A stretch of 18,411 nucleotides of DNA from Candidatus Gerdarchaeota archaeon. Lineage in GTDB: Archaea; Asgardarchaeota; Heimdallarchaeia; JABLTI01. The stretch is from positions 1 to 18,411 of the forward strand of contig JAEORJ010000403.1 in NCBI GenBank assembly GCA_016840945.1, given 5' to 3'. Below the pieces are notes generated by a model that saw nothing but the letters and a program-made list of their open reading frames with translations, did no database searches and was not told the DNA's origin. The translations under genes were made by a program, and so were the position numbers. Shown one piece after another: positions 7,127-15,301 of the stretch (its first letter is position 1; each line of letters starts with the position of its first letter).

Positions 7127-9415
7127 ATGTCGTTAAAAGATGTGAAAAGCTCGTTATTAAACCAAATTGGGTTTTCAGAAGAGGAGCAACAAATTTACTT
7201 AACAATATTAGCTATTGGTAATGCTTCCCTTGGAGAAATTTATCTCCAAACTGGTTTACCCTTAGAAGATATTCAAACCGTTATTAATGATTTATCAGGC
7301 CGAGGTTATTTGAAAAAGGTTGAAGGAAAAATCAATCGTTATTTTGCTGTCGAACCATTCTTGAAAGGTTTTCTCTTTGTTGAGAAGGAATTTCAAAATG
7401 ATATTATTGGAATTGAAAACTCCTTGATTAGCGTTTTTGATGAAAGTTATGAAAAGCTTACAGTAAAAATGGATCAGTTTAAAGCATCAATTTCGCCAAT
7501 TTATGCAAAGATTTCGGAAGAGTTACGAAACTCCAATGAGCAGCTAAAAATGGAATTGACAAATGCTATTTATCGTCATTCTGATAAAATATCAAATCTA
7601 GCTGAAGATTTCGATTTAATGCTTACTGACGGTTTCTCTAAGACCTTCCTTTCAATAAGCAATGAATTATCTAATTTAAGCAATGAGGTTAGCGTAATTT
7701 TACGTGATGAGTCAGATAAAGCAACAGAACGACTTCAGAAATTTGAACAACTCACAACAAGAACAATTCAAGATATGATTGAACCTATCAACAATGCTTT
7801 ACAAGAATACAACACTACTGTTCCTGATAGATTAAAAGCTTTACTTGATGAAAATAAGCTAGAAATAGGTGAATTACAAAAAAACATCAAATCTATCACT
7901 AAAGACAGTTTGAAAGATTTTAGTGAATCAATAAAGGAGTTTGAAAAATTATTCAATACAATCATTACTGATTCATCAGATAAATATTCAGAAACAATTG
8001 AATCATTTCAAAAATCATTTGGTGAGTTAATTTCAAATGAATTAGGTAAAATTGAAGGTACAGTTCAAAAATTAATTGATCAAATAGGCAAAAATATTGA
8101 CATGCTTGCTGAAGAAGCAACAGGATTAAAAGAAAATATTGATGAAATTGCTAAAGCAGGTTTGCTCAAGAAACCTGACCCACAAATTGTTGAGCAAGCA
8201 AAGGAAAGAGCAGAAAAAATATCATCATTCTCACAAAAAATCAAGTCAGCCTATGATGACACTTTGAATATTTACAAGAAAGATATCAAAGGTGGGCTTG
8301 AAGAATTAACAAAAGCAGTCGATAGTTCGTTATCGAAGATATTGAAAGATGGTAAATCAGAAATCAAACTAATCAAATTAAAATTAACAAATGATTGGAA
8401 TAAGATAGCTAAAGATTATGATACCAACTTGAATAATGCTGTAAAAGATGTCTTAAAGGATATGTATCCCAAAGTTTCATCTACATCCAAGGAAGCAATT
8501 GAGCAGATAGAAAAACATCTTGAAGGATTTAAGAAAGGAATAACTGAAATCTTAGCACCAATGAGAGATGTTATCTTTACTGATTTAGAGGATTGTTTGG
8601 AAAATCTCTTTCTTAACTCAACTAAACGCTTAAGGATGCATAATGAAAGTCATAATAAAGCTCTCGAGACAATACGCTATCTCACTGATGACATGAAATT
8701 TGCTTTCAAACAGCAAGTACAAGAAGAATTAGGCAAGCCAAAAATGATTGCTTCTGAAATGATTTCTCAATACACAGGGTCATTAGATAATTATCTAACA
8801 ACTCTTGACAGGGATCAAAATGCTACTTTAAACACTATTAGTAATGCAGCTGAAGTATTTCTAAATTCACTTAAGGATTCCTTTACGAATTCAAGTAATG
8901 AAATATCAAATAGGCTAGCAGGAATTATTTACAAGGTAAATGAAACAAAAACCTACCTACAAGAAATAACTAATTCAGTTGACCAAATAATTCCAGTACC
9001 AAGACCACACTCAATGATCATATATGGTAATCAAAATTCCATGACCACAATCTTTGATATGTTGCTCAGAACACAATCAACTTGTACATTGGTTGTCCCA
9101 ACATTAGATCAAAATCTAGTCGATCTTTTGGTAAAACAAATTTCAAAGAGAGTAAGAATTAGAGTATTAGCTGATATTGACCCATTCAGGGATGAAGCGT
9201 TAATAGCTGCTTTGAAAGGTCAGGGAAATATCACCATTTGGCAATACCAAATGAGAGACTTCTATGCTGTCACTCGAGATGGTGCTGAGGTGCTATTAGC
9301 ACCAATAACTCGTGATGGAGAACTTACAAGCTTCATAACAGAGCAAGATGCATTAGTCAGAGCTGTTCAACAAATAATCAATGCTTCATTTATGGCAAGA
9401 TCAAAGGAAATTTAA
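7127..9415 (+). CDS. TrmB-type HTH protein with a very long coiled coil and a C-terminal TrmB/PLD-like domain
   Basis: Residue numbers count from the in-frame GTG at 7115; ATG 7127 (residue 5) is the preferred start, giving 762 residues. Residues about 15-75 form a TrmB-type winged helix (LLNQIGFSEEEQQIYLTIL; GLPLEDIQTVINDLSGRGYLKKVEG). Residues about 85-620 are a nearly unbroken Lys/Glu/Leu/Ile/Ser-rich helical region with heptad-like spacing and no Cys, predicted coiled coil. Residues 631-766 form a globular alpha/beta domain (PHSMIIYGN; TCTLVVPTLDQNLVDLL; VRIRVLADIDPF; EVLLAPITRDGE) like the C-terminus of many archaeal TrmB-family proteins, which has a PLD-like fold. Ordinary TrmB proteins are about 250-350 residues. 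Such a spacer would hold the DNA-binding and sensor heads far apart. It may be a regulator or a chromatin/architectural protein; which is unknown. No membrane segment is seen. Confidence 0.75.
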   Translation: MSLKDVKSSLLNQIGFSEEEQQIYLTILAIGNASLGEIYLQTGLPLEDIQTVINDLSGRGYLKKVEGKINRYFAVEPFLKGFLFVEKEFQNDIIGIENSLISVFDESYEKLTVKMDQFKASISPIYAKISEELRNSNEQLKMELTNAIYRHSDKISNLAEDFDLMLTDGFSKTFLSISNELSNLSNEVSVILRDESDKATERLQKFEQLTTRTIQDMIEPINNALQEYNTTVPDRLKALLDENKLEIGELQKNIKSITKDSLKDFSESIKEFEKLFNTIITDSSDKYSETIESFQKSFGELISNELGKIEGTVQKLIDQIGKNIDMLAEEATGLKENIDEIAKAGLLKKPDPQIVEQAKERAEKISSFSQKIKSAYDDTLNIYKKDIKGGLEELTKAVDSSLSKILKDGKSEIKLIKLKLTNDWNKIAKDYDTNLNNAVKDVLKDMYPKVSSTSKEAIEQIEKHLEGFKKGITEILAPMRDVIFTDLEDCLENLFLNSTKRLRMHNESHNKALETIRYLTDDMKFAFKQQVQEELGKPKMIASEMISQYTGSLDNYLTTLDRDQNATLNTISNAAEVFLNSLKDSFTNSSNEISNRLAGIIYKVNETKTYLQEITNSVDQIIPVPRPHSMIIYGNQNSMTTIFDMLLRTQSTCTLVVPTLDQNLVDLLVKQISKRVRIRVLADIDPFRDEALIAALKGQGNITIWQYQMRDFYAVTRDGAEVLLAPITRDGELTSFITEQDALVRAVQQIINASFMARSKEI

Positions 9416-9441
9416 TTTTCCTTTTTTACTTTCTTTATTTT
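9416..9441 (+). terminator. T-rich terminator after the TrmB-like gene
   Basis: TTTTCCTTTTTTACTTTCTT and further T runs immediately follow the TAA at 9413-9415. T-rich tracts without a hairpin are sufficient for archaeal RNA polymerase termination. The convergent gene ends at 9435 within this tract. Confidence 0.4.
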
Positions 9442-10121
9442 AATTCATCAATTAGTAATTTTAAGCCTTTAAACCAATCAGTAATATTTTTTTGAATTTG
9501 ATCTTTAGTTTTTGGATCTATATGCCAAACATCGAGCAATTTATATTCTCTACTTGCTACCTTGAAGAATTCTTTTAGACACTGCATAATTTGAGGTTTG
9601 AATTTGAGCATTCGATGAGGAATAGGTGGGATTCTTTTCCCTTCAGAAGCACCAAACTCCTCTATTAATCCTAATAAGCCAATACAAGCACTTTCAAGCA
9701 GTACCTCAAAATTATCAGTTAGAGGAATGATAAATCTATAGATGGGCATATTAAGAAGGATTAAGGGATTGCCTAAGGGAGTGAGATTATGAAGATCTAA
9801 AAGGTAAAGGGAGGTATCCTCATTCTCAGCAAAACGTAGAAATCGATTATCAGGTAATTTGTTAAGTTCCTTTTTAGAAAAGGAAAGATCATTACAGCTG
9901 TTAATAAGAAAATGACTGGGGTCATCAAGGTCATCTAAGAAATATTCACTTTCAATTGATAACCCATTAGTTTGTTCGTAAAACAACATAAGGTATTCAG
10001 GTAGTTCGATATTATAGAAGAACATCAATTCATCAATATGCATTCGAGTCAAACCATCACGAAAAGTGATTTCAATTCTGTTATCATCGAGGTACTTGTC
10101 CAAAACGAGAATGGTTGCCAC
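9435..10121 (-). CDS. SUKH/Smi1-KNR4-like domain protein
   Basis: This 228-residue soluble protein has a SUKH-like core at about residues 35-130. The pattern is an N-terminal ELPEYLMLFYEQTNGL element, then DLSF, then FLRFAENEDTSLYLLDL, then a proline-rich strand (PLGNPLILLNMP). That order and the [L-P-x-x-h-x-x-F-Y-x-x-x-N-G] opening are typical of Smi1/KNR4 (SUKH) domains. SUKH proteins include bacterial immunity proteins and the fungal regulator Knr4. The C-terminal third (about 165-228) is helical and charged and not recognised. The GTG start at 10119-10121 has no convincing ribosome site; ATG for M27 is an alternative that would remove 26 residues. It lies 68 bases after iorB on the same strand and may be its distal operon member. 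No toxin gene is adjacent, so immunity is not supported. Confidence 0.55.
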   Translation of the reverse strand: MATILVLDKYLDDNRIEITFRDGLTRMHIDELMFFYNIELPEYLMLFYEQTNGLSIESEYFLDDLDDPSHFLINSCNDLSFSKKELNKLPDNRFLRFAENEDTSLYLLDLHNLTPLGNPLILLNMPIYRFIIPLTDNFEVLLESACIGLLGLIEEFGASEGKRIPPIPHRMLKFKPQIMQCLKEFFKVASREYKLLDVWHIDPKTKDQIQKNITDWFKGLKLLIDELK

Positions 10122-10189
10122 CTAAAAGGAAGTGTACAAAAACAATCCTAAAAAGATATCTAAAAAAAGGAGAGAAGAAGGTGAAAACC

Positions 10190-10813
10190 TTACTTCATAA
10201 GTTCTTTCATTTTATTGAAACCAAGATCGAAAGCACGCATATTCATTTCGACGACTTTTTCATTGCCACCAAAACGGATCTTTAAGGCTTCTTTAAGAGA
10301 ATCTTTAGTGAGGGGGAAGTTGGGGATGGCAAACAATGCTCCAACAAGAACAACATTTTGTGATCGAATGTCACCTGCTTGAGTAGCAAGTTCGAAAGCA
10401 TTAATGAAGTAGATTTTATCGGTGAATTTCTTCATAATTGCTAGAATGTCATCTTGTGAAGGATATTTGGCTCCTTTTTTAGCACTCAAACTTGGGGGAA
10501 CAATAATATGAGTATTAACGATTGCATAGCCAATTTTTGGTTTGAGTTTAGTCATAGCACGAGCAGATTCACCAAGCTCGAAACTAAGGAGAACATCAGC
10601 ACCAGCATCGGGGATAAGGGGCCCGTTAACAGGACCTAAACGGATCTCAGTATTAACAACACCACCACGTTGAGCCATACCATGAATCTCACTTTGAACA
10701 ACATAGATTTCTTGAACAAGGGCAGCATTACCAATGAGATTAGCTGCAGTAAGAACACCTGTTCCACCAACACCGGCAATTTCAATTTGGAAGGCTTTAT
10801 CGATATTTGTCAT
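10190..10813 (-). CDS. iorB: Indolepyruvate:ferredoxin oxidoreductase, beta subunit
   Basis: This 207-residue protein is of the usual length for the family. It carries the pyruvate:ferredoxin oxidoreductase gamma-type fold: IAGVGGTGVLTAANLIG near the N-terminus, then VVQSEIHGMAQRGGVVNTEIR (residues about 38-58) and the downstream D-V-L-L-S-F-E-L-G-E-S-A-R-A segment. It is the partner of IorA. The complex oxidises aryl-2-oxoacids such as indolepyruvate to acyl-CoA with reduction of ferredoxin, in aromatic amino-acid fermentation or, in reverse, biosynthesis. The ATG lies 10 bases after the iorA stop, and the GGTGA ribosome site overlaps that stop codon, so translation of the two subunits is coupled. 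T-rich minus-strand sequence follows the stop. Codon use is ATT/GGT/GCT-rich like the 3' third of iorA. Confidence 0.93.
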   Translation of the reverse strand: MTNIDKAFQIEIAGVGGTGVLTAANLIGNAALVQEIYVVQSEIHGMAQRGGVVNTEIRLGPVNGPLIPDAGADVLLSFELGESARAMTKLKPKIGYAIVNTHIIVPPSLSAKKGAKYPSQDDILAIMKKFTDKIYFINAFELATQAGDIRSQNVVLVGALFAIPNFPLTKDSLKEALKIRFGGNEKVVEMNMRAFDLGFNKMKELMK

Positions 10814-10823
10814 GTTTCATCAC

Positions 10824-12686
10824 TCACCTTTTAGTAAAAGCTTCCTTTGGGCAAACTGCTCTACAGACGCTACAACCGATACAAACATCTTCATCAACAT
10901 GAGATTTCTTGCGTTCGTCATCAAAAGTAATCGCAGGGCAAGCAAAAGTTTGAACACATATGCGACAACCGATGCAAACATCTTCATCAACATAATAAGT
11001 GTCTAGTTTTTGCTTGGCTTTCTTGACTTTACGAGTGTGCTCTAAAGCACAATCACGTCTCGAGATAATGACAGTGAGCTCGTCACTATCAATTGCTTGA
11101 CCAAAAACCTCGATAGCATTATCAAGATCATAAGGATCAATAATGTGTAAGTTTTTAATACCAATGCCTTTAATGACATCTTCGAGCATAATAATACCAG
11201 CGGGATTACCAAATGCATCAAATCCAAGTTCTGGGGTGGGTTGATTTCCTGTCATAGCGGTACTCTGATTATCCACTATTACTAGCACAAACTTTGCATT
11301 ATTCACTATTGCATTTATCAATGGTGGTATTCCTGTGTGGAAGAACGTGCTGTCCCCTATTACTGGTATCACCATTTGATTTGTTGATTGTGCTATTCCA
11401 TTTGCTATTCCTATTGATGCTCCCATTGCTACAGTTGTATCTACAGCATTCAATGGTGGCATAAACCCTAATGTATAACATCCGATATCTCCTGGCATTA
11501 TTGGGTCTATTCTTCTTTTTTTCGCTGCTTTTTTGATTGCAAAGAATGTTGCTCTGTGTGGACAGCCAGCACACAATTCGGGTGGTCTATTTGGTAATTG
11601 CTCATTTATTTCTTTTAGGCTTGGTAATTTTCCTTCTATTTTTTCAACTTTTAATCCAATTACCTTTGCTATAGCATCCTTAACTATCAATGGATTTAAT
11701 TCATTTGATATTGGGATGATCTTTTCTTTTCTACCAAATATTTTTACATCGATATTATTTTCCGCTGCTAGCGCCTTGACACCTAATTCAATGTATGGTT
11801 CTACTTCTTCAGCAATGAGGCATTTCTTGAATTTCTTTAATAAATCGATTATTTTTCCCTCTGGTAATGGATTGCTAAACCCGATCTTGTAGATTGTTGG
11901 GTTTATTCCCAGGTCCTGCACAGCATCTTTCACATACAAGTATGATACTCCAGAAGCAATGATTAATAATGGATCTTTTCCTTCCTCAACTACATTCCAT
12001 TCTGAATTACAGGAGTATTCTTTAATTTTCTCTAATTTTTCCATCAACAATGGTTTTGTTCTTCTGGCATTTGCTGGGAGACAAACAAACTGTGCTGGAT
12101 TTTTTATAAATTCACTTTTATGTTCTTTCTTTTCAGGTAATGGGTTAAGTTCCACTGGTCCTCTTGAATGACTTAATCTTGTAGTTGAACGTAAAATTAT
12201 CATTGACTCCCACTTTTCTGAAAATTCGTAGGCAAATTTCACCATATCTAATGCTTCTTGTGGTGTTGATGGCTCCATACACAATGCATGAGCTGCTAAA
12301 GCATACATTCTGGTGTCTTGTTCATTTTGGCTTGAATGAAAGCTTGGATCATCAGCGATACACATGACGAATCCTCCCTTCATACCACCAAACAGCGCTG
12401 CAGTAAAGAATGGATCCGCTGCTACATTCAAACCGACGTGTTTTGCTGCAGTGAAGGATCGCAACCCGCTCCAAGCTGCACCTAAGGCAACTTCGAACGC
12501 GACCTTTTCATTAATTGACCATTCTGCGTGCATTCCTGTTGCTTTCCCGAACATGGCAATGGTTTCCATGATTTCAGTGGAAGGCGTTCCGGGATATGCT
12601 GCTGCAACGTCAACACCTGCTTCTAAAACACCTCGGGCAATGGCTTCATTACCACTGAGTAGCATTTTAGTTTTCTTTTCTACCAA
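10824..12686 (-). CDS. iorA: Indolepyruvate:ferredoxin oxidoreductase, alpha subunit
   Basis: This 620-residue protein has the full IorA layout. The N-terminal pyrimidine-binding domain opens with LLSGNEAIARG and AAAYPGTPSTEI. A middle domain follows (about 235-340). The thiamine-pyrophosphate domain has CAGCPHRA (372-379), GDIGCYTLG (399-407), GDS (444-446) and DNQSTAMTG (472-480). Two C-terminal [4Fe-4S] motifs are present: C571, C574, C577, C583 and C602, C605, C608, C612. With IorB it catalyses CoA- and ferredoxin-dependent oxidative decarboxylation of aryl pyruvates. The start is TTG at 12684-12686, supported by GAAGG eight bases upstream; the ATG at residue 8 lacks a ribosome site. Codon usage changes abruptly near 11260: Ile is ATA in 13 of 15 codons for residues 344-471 but in only 1 of 15 for residues 475-620. 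Confidence 0.95.
   Translation of the reverse strand: MVEKKTKMLLSGNEAIARGVLEAGVDVAAAYPGTPSTEIMETIAMFGKATGMHAEWSINEKVAFEVALGAAWSGLRSFTAAKHVGLNVAADPFFTAALFGGMKGGFVMCIADDPSFHSSQNEQDTRMYALAAHALCMEPSTPQEALDMVKFAYEFSEKWESMIILRSTTRLSHSRGPVELNPLPEKKEHKSEFIKNPAQFVCLPANARRTKPLLMEKLEKIKEYSCNSEWNVVEEGKDPLLIIASGVSYLYVKDAVQDLGINPTIYKIGFSNPLPEGKIIDLLKKFKKCLIAEEVEPYIELGVKALAAENNIDVKIFGRKEKIIPISNELNPLIVKDAIAKVIGLKVEKIEGKLPSLKEINEQLPNRPPELCAGCPHRATFFAIKKAAKKRRIDPIMPGDIGCYTLGFMPPLNAVDTTVAMGASIGIANGIAQSTNQMVIPVIGDSTFFHTGIPPLINAIVNNAKFVLVIVDNQSTAMTGNQPTPELGFDAFGNPAGIIMLEDVIKGIGIKNLHIIDPYDLDNAIEVFGQAIDSDELTVIISRRDCALEHTRKVKKAKQKLDTYYVDEDVCIGCRICVQTFACPAITFDDERKKSHVDEDVCIGCSVCRAVCPKEAFTKR
10872..10900 (-). repeat. 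iorA: 29-base repeat, copy 2 (second Fe-S motif of iorA)
   Basis: This copy encodes V-D-E-D-V-C-I-G-C of the second ferredoxin motif. It matches 10965-10993 at 28 of 29 bases. Confidence 0.7.
10965..10993 (-). repeat. iorA: 29-base repeat, copy 1 (first Fe-S motif of iorA)
   Basis: This direct repeat of 10872-10900 lies 93 bases away and differs at one base. Both copies encode V-D-E-D-V-C-I-G-C, including identical synonymous choices, which suggests recent internal gene conversion or duplication. Confidence 0.7.
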
Positions 12687-12734
12687 ATTTTTAACCTTCT
12701 ATTTTTTTTCCAAATAACAGCTAATGTGAGTTTC

Positions 12735-12750
12735 TATTCTATTAAATAGT
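12735..12750 (-). promoter_or_regulatory. TATA-like element for iorAB
   Basis: The minus strand reads ACTATTTAATAGAATA, with the TTTAATA core about 58 bases before the TTG start of iorA. This predicts a leader of about 30-35 bases carrying the GAAGG ribosome site. It is in the divergent gap shared with the glycosyltransferase gene. Confidence 0.3.
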
Positions 12751-12863
12751 TTTTCAAGCTTCTTTTAACTTCACAAAAGTCCTTATCTGCACCTCTTCCT
12801 TATAATTCCTTTGAAAACACTGTTTAGAAGATTGAATCATCAAAAATTTTTTAATTACTAATA

Positions 12864-13958
12864 ATGAGTTCAAATAAAAAAAGTATGGAATGTGCTTCAT
12901 TGGATTTAATGGATTGGATTTGGTTAGTTATTATCTTTCTCTTTTCGTTTGTTGCAACGTTCTTTATTACCTGGTTCCTTAGCAAATACTTTCTCAAAAA
13001 AGGTATCTATGGTCATGATGTTCATAAAGCTGCCCGTCCAAAAGTTGCTGAAATGGGCGGGGTAGGAGTAGTTCTTATTATGCTCATCGTTTCCTTTAGC
13101 TGTATCTTTATTTTTCGTGAAAATTACTGGCAGCATTTCACCGTTGCTACAATCATTATTTTACTTGTAGGTTTGATTGGCGTTTGGGATGATTTGAAAG
13201 CTTTGGGTGGAATTACCAAACCATTTCTTCTCTTGATCCCAAGCCTACCTATTCTTATTTGGCAATTGATATCCAATCCTGGTTTGGATAGTGGTGGATT
13301 ATTATTGTTTAATCCTAACCCTATTCTACCATTAATTGGTCCAATAAGAATTACAATTGTTTATTGGTTACTCATTCCTTTTGCTATTACCGTGCTATCT
13401 AATTCTACAAATATGTTAGATGTAATGAATGGATCAACCCCTATCACCATGTTATTTGTAACTGGTACCGCAATAATTTCGACAATAGTTCTTTCGTTGA
13501 AAGGTATCCTAACATTACCTGGAATGATATTATCCTTCATGCTTTTTGGTTGTTTGTTTGCCTTCTTTTGGTTCAACAAATATCCTGCCAAAATCTTTTG
13601 TGGCGATACTGGCAGTTTAACAATTGGTGCTGTTATTGCTTTAGTCGCAATTTTTGGTCGAGTTGAAATTATTATTATTGTTGCTATGATGCCACAAATT
13701 ATGAATTCTTTTCAGATACTTCACAGTATCCGTGGTTTTAGAGAACGCAGGCAAATAAAAGAACGACCAGTCAAAGTTTTGGAAAATGAAACAATTCAAG
13801 CTAATCCTGATAAGAAAGCTCCTCTTACTCTTACTCGGTGGATTGTAGCAAAACAACCATTAACTGAAAGACAAACCGTAATGTCTATGGCTATCATATC
13901 ATTTTTCTCTTCTGTTTTGGCTATTATTACACTTGTTTTGATTTATATTACAATTTAA
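12864..13958 (+). CDS. Polyprenyl/dolichyl-phosphate GlcNAc-1-phosphate transferase-like enzyme (GT4, MraY/WecA/ALG7 superfamily)
   Basis: This 364-residue integral membrane protein has about ten hydrophobic helices. Family motifs are in order: ARPKVAEMGG (57-66), GVWDDLKALGG with catalytic-type Asp109/Asp110, NMLDVMNG (183-190), and KIFCGDTGS (243-251). A basic cytoplasmic loop follows (about 290-330, FRERRQIKERP...). The enzyme would transfer a HexNAc-1-phosphate from UDP-sugar to a polyprenyl phosphate at the inner face of the membrane. This is the first step of the lipid-linked oligosaccharide for N-glycosylation (ALG7/DPAGT1 in eukaryotes, AglH in methanogens). The RPKVAEMGG and GDTGS forms favour the archaeal/eukaryotic branch over bacterial MraY. 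The exact sugar is unknown. It stands alone, divergent from iorA and closed by a strong terminator. The start codon has no ribosome site; CTTATAATT near 12799-12807 may be its TATA box. Confidence 0.88.
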   Translation: MSSNKKSMECASLDLMDWIWLVIIFLFSFVATFFITWFLSKYFLKKGIYGHDVHKAARPKVAEMGGVGVVLIMLIVSFSCIFIFRENYWQHFTVATIIILLVGLIGVWDDLKALGGITKPFLLLIPSLPILIWQLISNPGLDSGGLLLFNPNPILPLIGPIRITIVYWLLIPFAITVLSNSTNMLDVMNGSTPITMLFVTGTAIISTIVLSLKGILTLPGMILSFMLFGCLFAFFWFNKYPAKIFCGDTGSLTIGAVIALVAIFGRVEIIIIVAMMPQIMNSFQILHSIRGFRERRQIKERPVKVLENETIQANPDKKAPLTLTRWIVAKQPLTERQTVMSMAIISFFSSVLAIITLVLIYITI

Positions 13959-13961
13959 TAA

Positions 13962-14003
13962 GCCCTTTTTTTCTTATTTTTCACTAAAAAAAGGCACTTT
14001 TTT
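13962..14003 (+). terminator. Hairpin plus T run after the glycosyltransferase gene
   Basis: CCTTTTTTT (13964-13972) pairs with AAAAAAAGG (13986-13994) in a nine-base stem with a 13-base loop. A six-T run (13998-14003) follows. It starts four bases after the stop codon. Confidence 0.65.
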
Positions 14004-14121
14004 CATCGTAATTGATAGCGTATTCTTCAGATAATATCCCTATTAATATTAAGGAATGTTCTTGGTCGCACGCGGGTTTTTAATTAAAAATGGTCTTTAC
14101 TTCAACTATAGGTGAGGAACA

Positions 14122-15258
14122 GTGGAATCTTTTATCAAAAACATAACTGAAAAAGAGCGTATACCTAAAATATTTCCGTCTGAAGAGGATCAACATAACT
14201 CTGAAGACGTAGATCATGATTTGCGAAAAATCATTCAAGATATTCAAGCTAAAATCCTTGTTATTGGTGTTGGTGGAGCTGGAAATAATGCTATTACAAG
14301 ATTGAATGAGTCTGGTATTGTAGGAGCAGTTACCTTAGCAGCTAATACTGATGCACAACAACTCCTCTACTCACGAAGTCACAAGAAAATGCTGCTTGGA
14401 AGAGAATTATGCCGTGGATTAGGAGCTGGAAATGACCCACAAATCGGTGCAGAAGCAGCTGAAGAATCCAGTGAAACACTCAAAAGTATTTTATCACAAG
14501 TTGATATGTGCTTTATTGTTGGTGGTATGGGTGGTGGAACTGGTACAGGTGCCGCACCAGTCATCGCTAGAATAGCTAAGAACTTAGGTGTTCTTACAGT
14601 ATCTATTTGTACTTTGCCTTTTGATGTTGAAGGGCGAGTTAAAGCGCAAAATGCTAAAGACGGTTTACGTAGGCTATATGAAAGCAGTGATACAACCATT
14701 GTTGTACCAAATGAAAAATTAATCGAGATTTATCCTGAACTTTCATTAAAAGAAGCATTTCTTGTTGCAGATGAGATCCTTATTCGTGCAGTTACAGGTT
14801 TGACTGAAATCATCAATCGTCCTGGTGATGTCAATGTCGATTTTGCTGATGTGAAACGTGCCTTGGGTGATGGCGGTGCTGCTATCATTGGCTTAGGAGA
14901 ATCAAACAATGTCGATAATCGTGCAAGAGAAGCAGTTGAAGATGCATTATCTAACCCATTGTTGGATGTTGATATTAGTTCAGCTAAAAGCGTATTGCTA
15001 AATATCACTGGTGGCAAAGATTTGAATCTTAAACAAACTGAATCAGTTATTAGAGCAGTAACAGATCAACTTAGCAATAATATTAATGTTAAATTCGGTG
15101 TCTTGATTGATGAAAACTTACAAGGAACAATCCGTGCAACAATTGTTGTTAGCGGTGTAAAAAGTCCTTATATTCTTTCAAATATTCAAAACTATGATTC
15201 ATCTGAAGAGTATGATTTTGAAGAAGATCTTGATTTAGGTCTCGAGACATTTGAATGA
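14122..15258 (+). CDS. ftsZ: Cell division protein FtsZ (archaeal)
   Basis: This tubulin-superfamily GTPase of 378 residues polymerises at mid-cell to form the division ring. The N-terminal nucleotide domain has ILVIGVGGAGNNAI (about 45-58), the ANTDAQ loop (74-79) and the tubulin signature GGMGGGTGTGAAP (134-146). It continues through LPFDVEGR and the NRPGDVNVDFADVK segment with the T7 catalytic-loop Asp residues. The acidic C-terminal tail (EEYDFEEDLDLGLETFE) probably carries the partner-binding peptide. The start is GTG at 14122-14124, backed by GGTGAGG at 14111-14117. An AT-rich TTTTTAATTAAAAA at 14077-14090 may include the TATA box. Its 40-residue N-terminal extension is charged and unstructured-looking. 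In many archaea ftsZ is followed directly by secE; here an opposite-strand MFS gene lies between. Confidence 0.96.
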   Translation: MESFIKNITEKERIPKIFPSEEDQHNSEDVDHDLRKIIQDIQAKILVIGVGGAGNNAITRLNESGIVGAVTLAANTDAQQLLYSRSHKKMLLGRELCRGLGAGNDPQIGAEAAEESSETLKSILSQVDMCFIVGGMGGGTGTGAAPVIARIAKNLGVLTVSICTLPFDVEGRVKAQNAKDGLRRLYESSDTTIVVPNEKLIEIYPELSLKEAFLVADEILIRAVTGLTEIINRPGDVNVDFADVKRALGDGGAAIIGLGESNNVDNRAREAVEDALSNPLLDVDISSAKSVLLNITGGKDLNLKQTESVIRAVTDQLSNNINVKFGVLIDENLQGTIRATIVVSGVKSPYILSNIQNYDSSEEYDFEEDLDLGLETFE

Positions 15259-15270
15259 AAAATATTCTAG

Positions 15271-15301
15271 GAGGAGTTTAACTCCTCACTTTATTTTGTT
15301 T
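15271..15301. terminator. Palindromic terminator between convergent ftsZ and MFS genes
   Basis: GAGGAGTTTAACTCCTC (15271-15287) is a perfect palindrome with eight-base arms, followed on the plus strand by ACTTTATTTTGTT. It is flanked by AT-rich sequence on the other side too (AATATTTTTC on the minus strand). It can therefore serve both converging genes. Confidence 0.6.

Noticed and set aside
10734..12717. Several plus-strand open frames of 60-119 codons opposite iorA and iorB
   Set aside because: They are antisense shadows of strongly conserved coding sequence; their products look like random translations.
14379..15017. Minus-strand open frames of 95 and 106 codons opposite ftsZ
   Set aside because: They mirror the conserved FtsZ core and have Ser/Pro-rich random composition.
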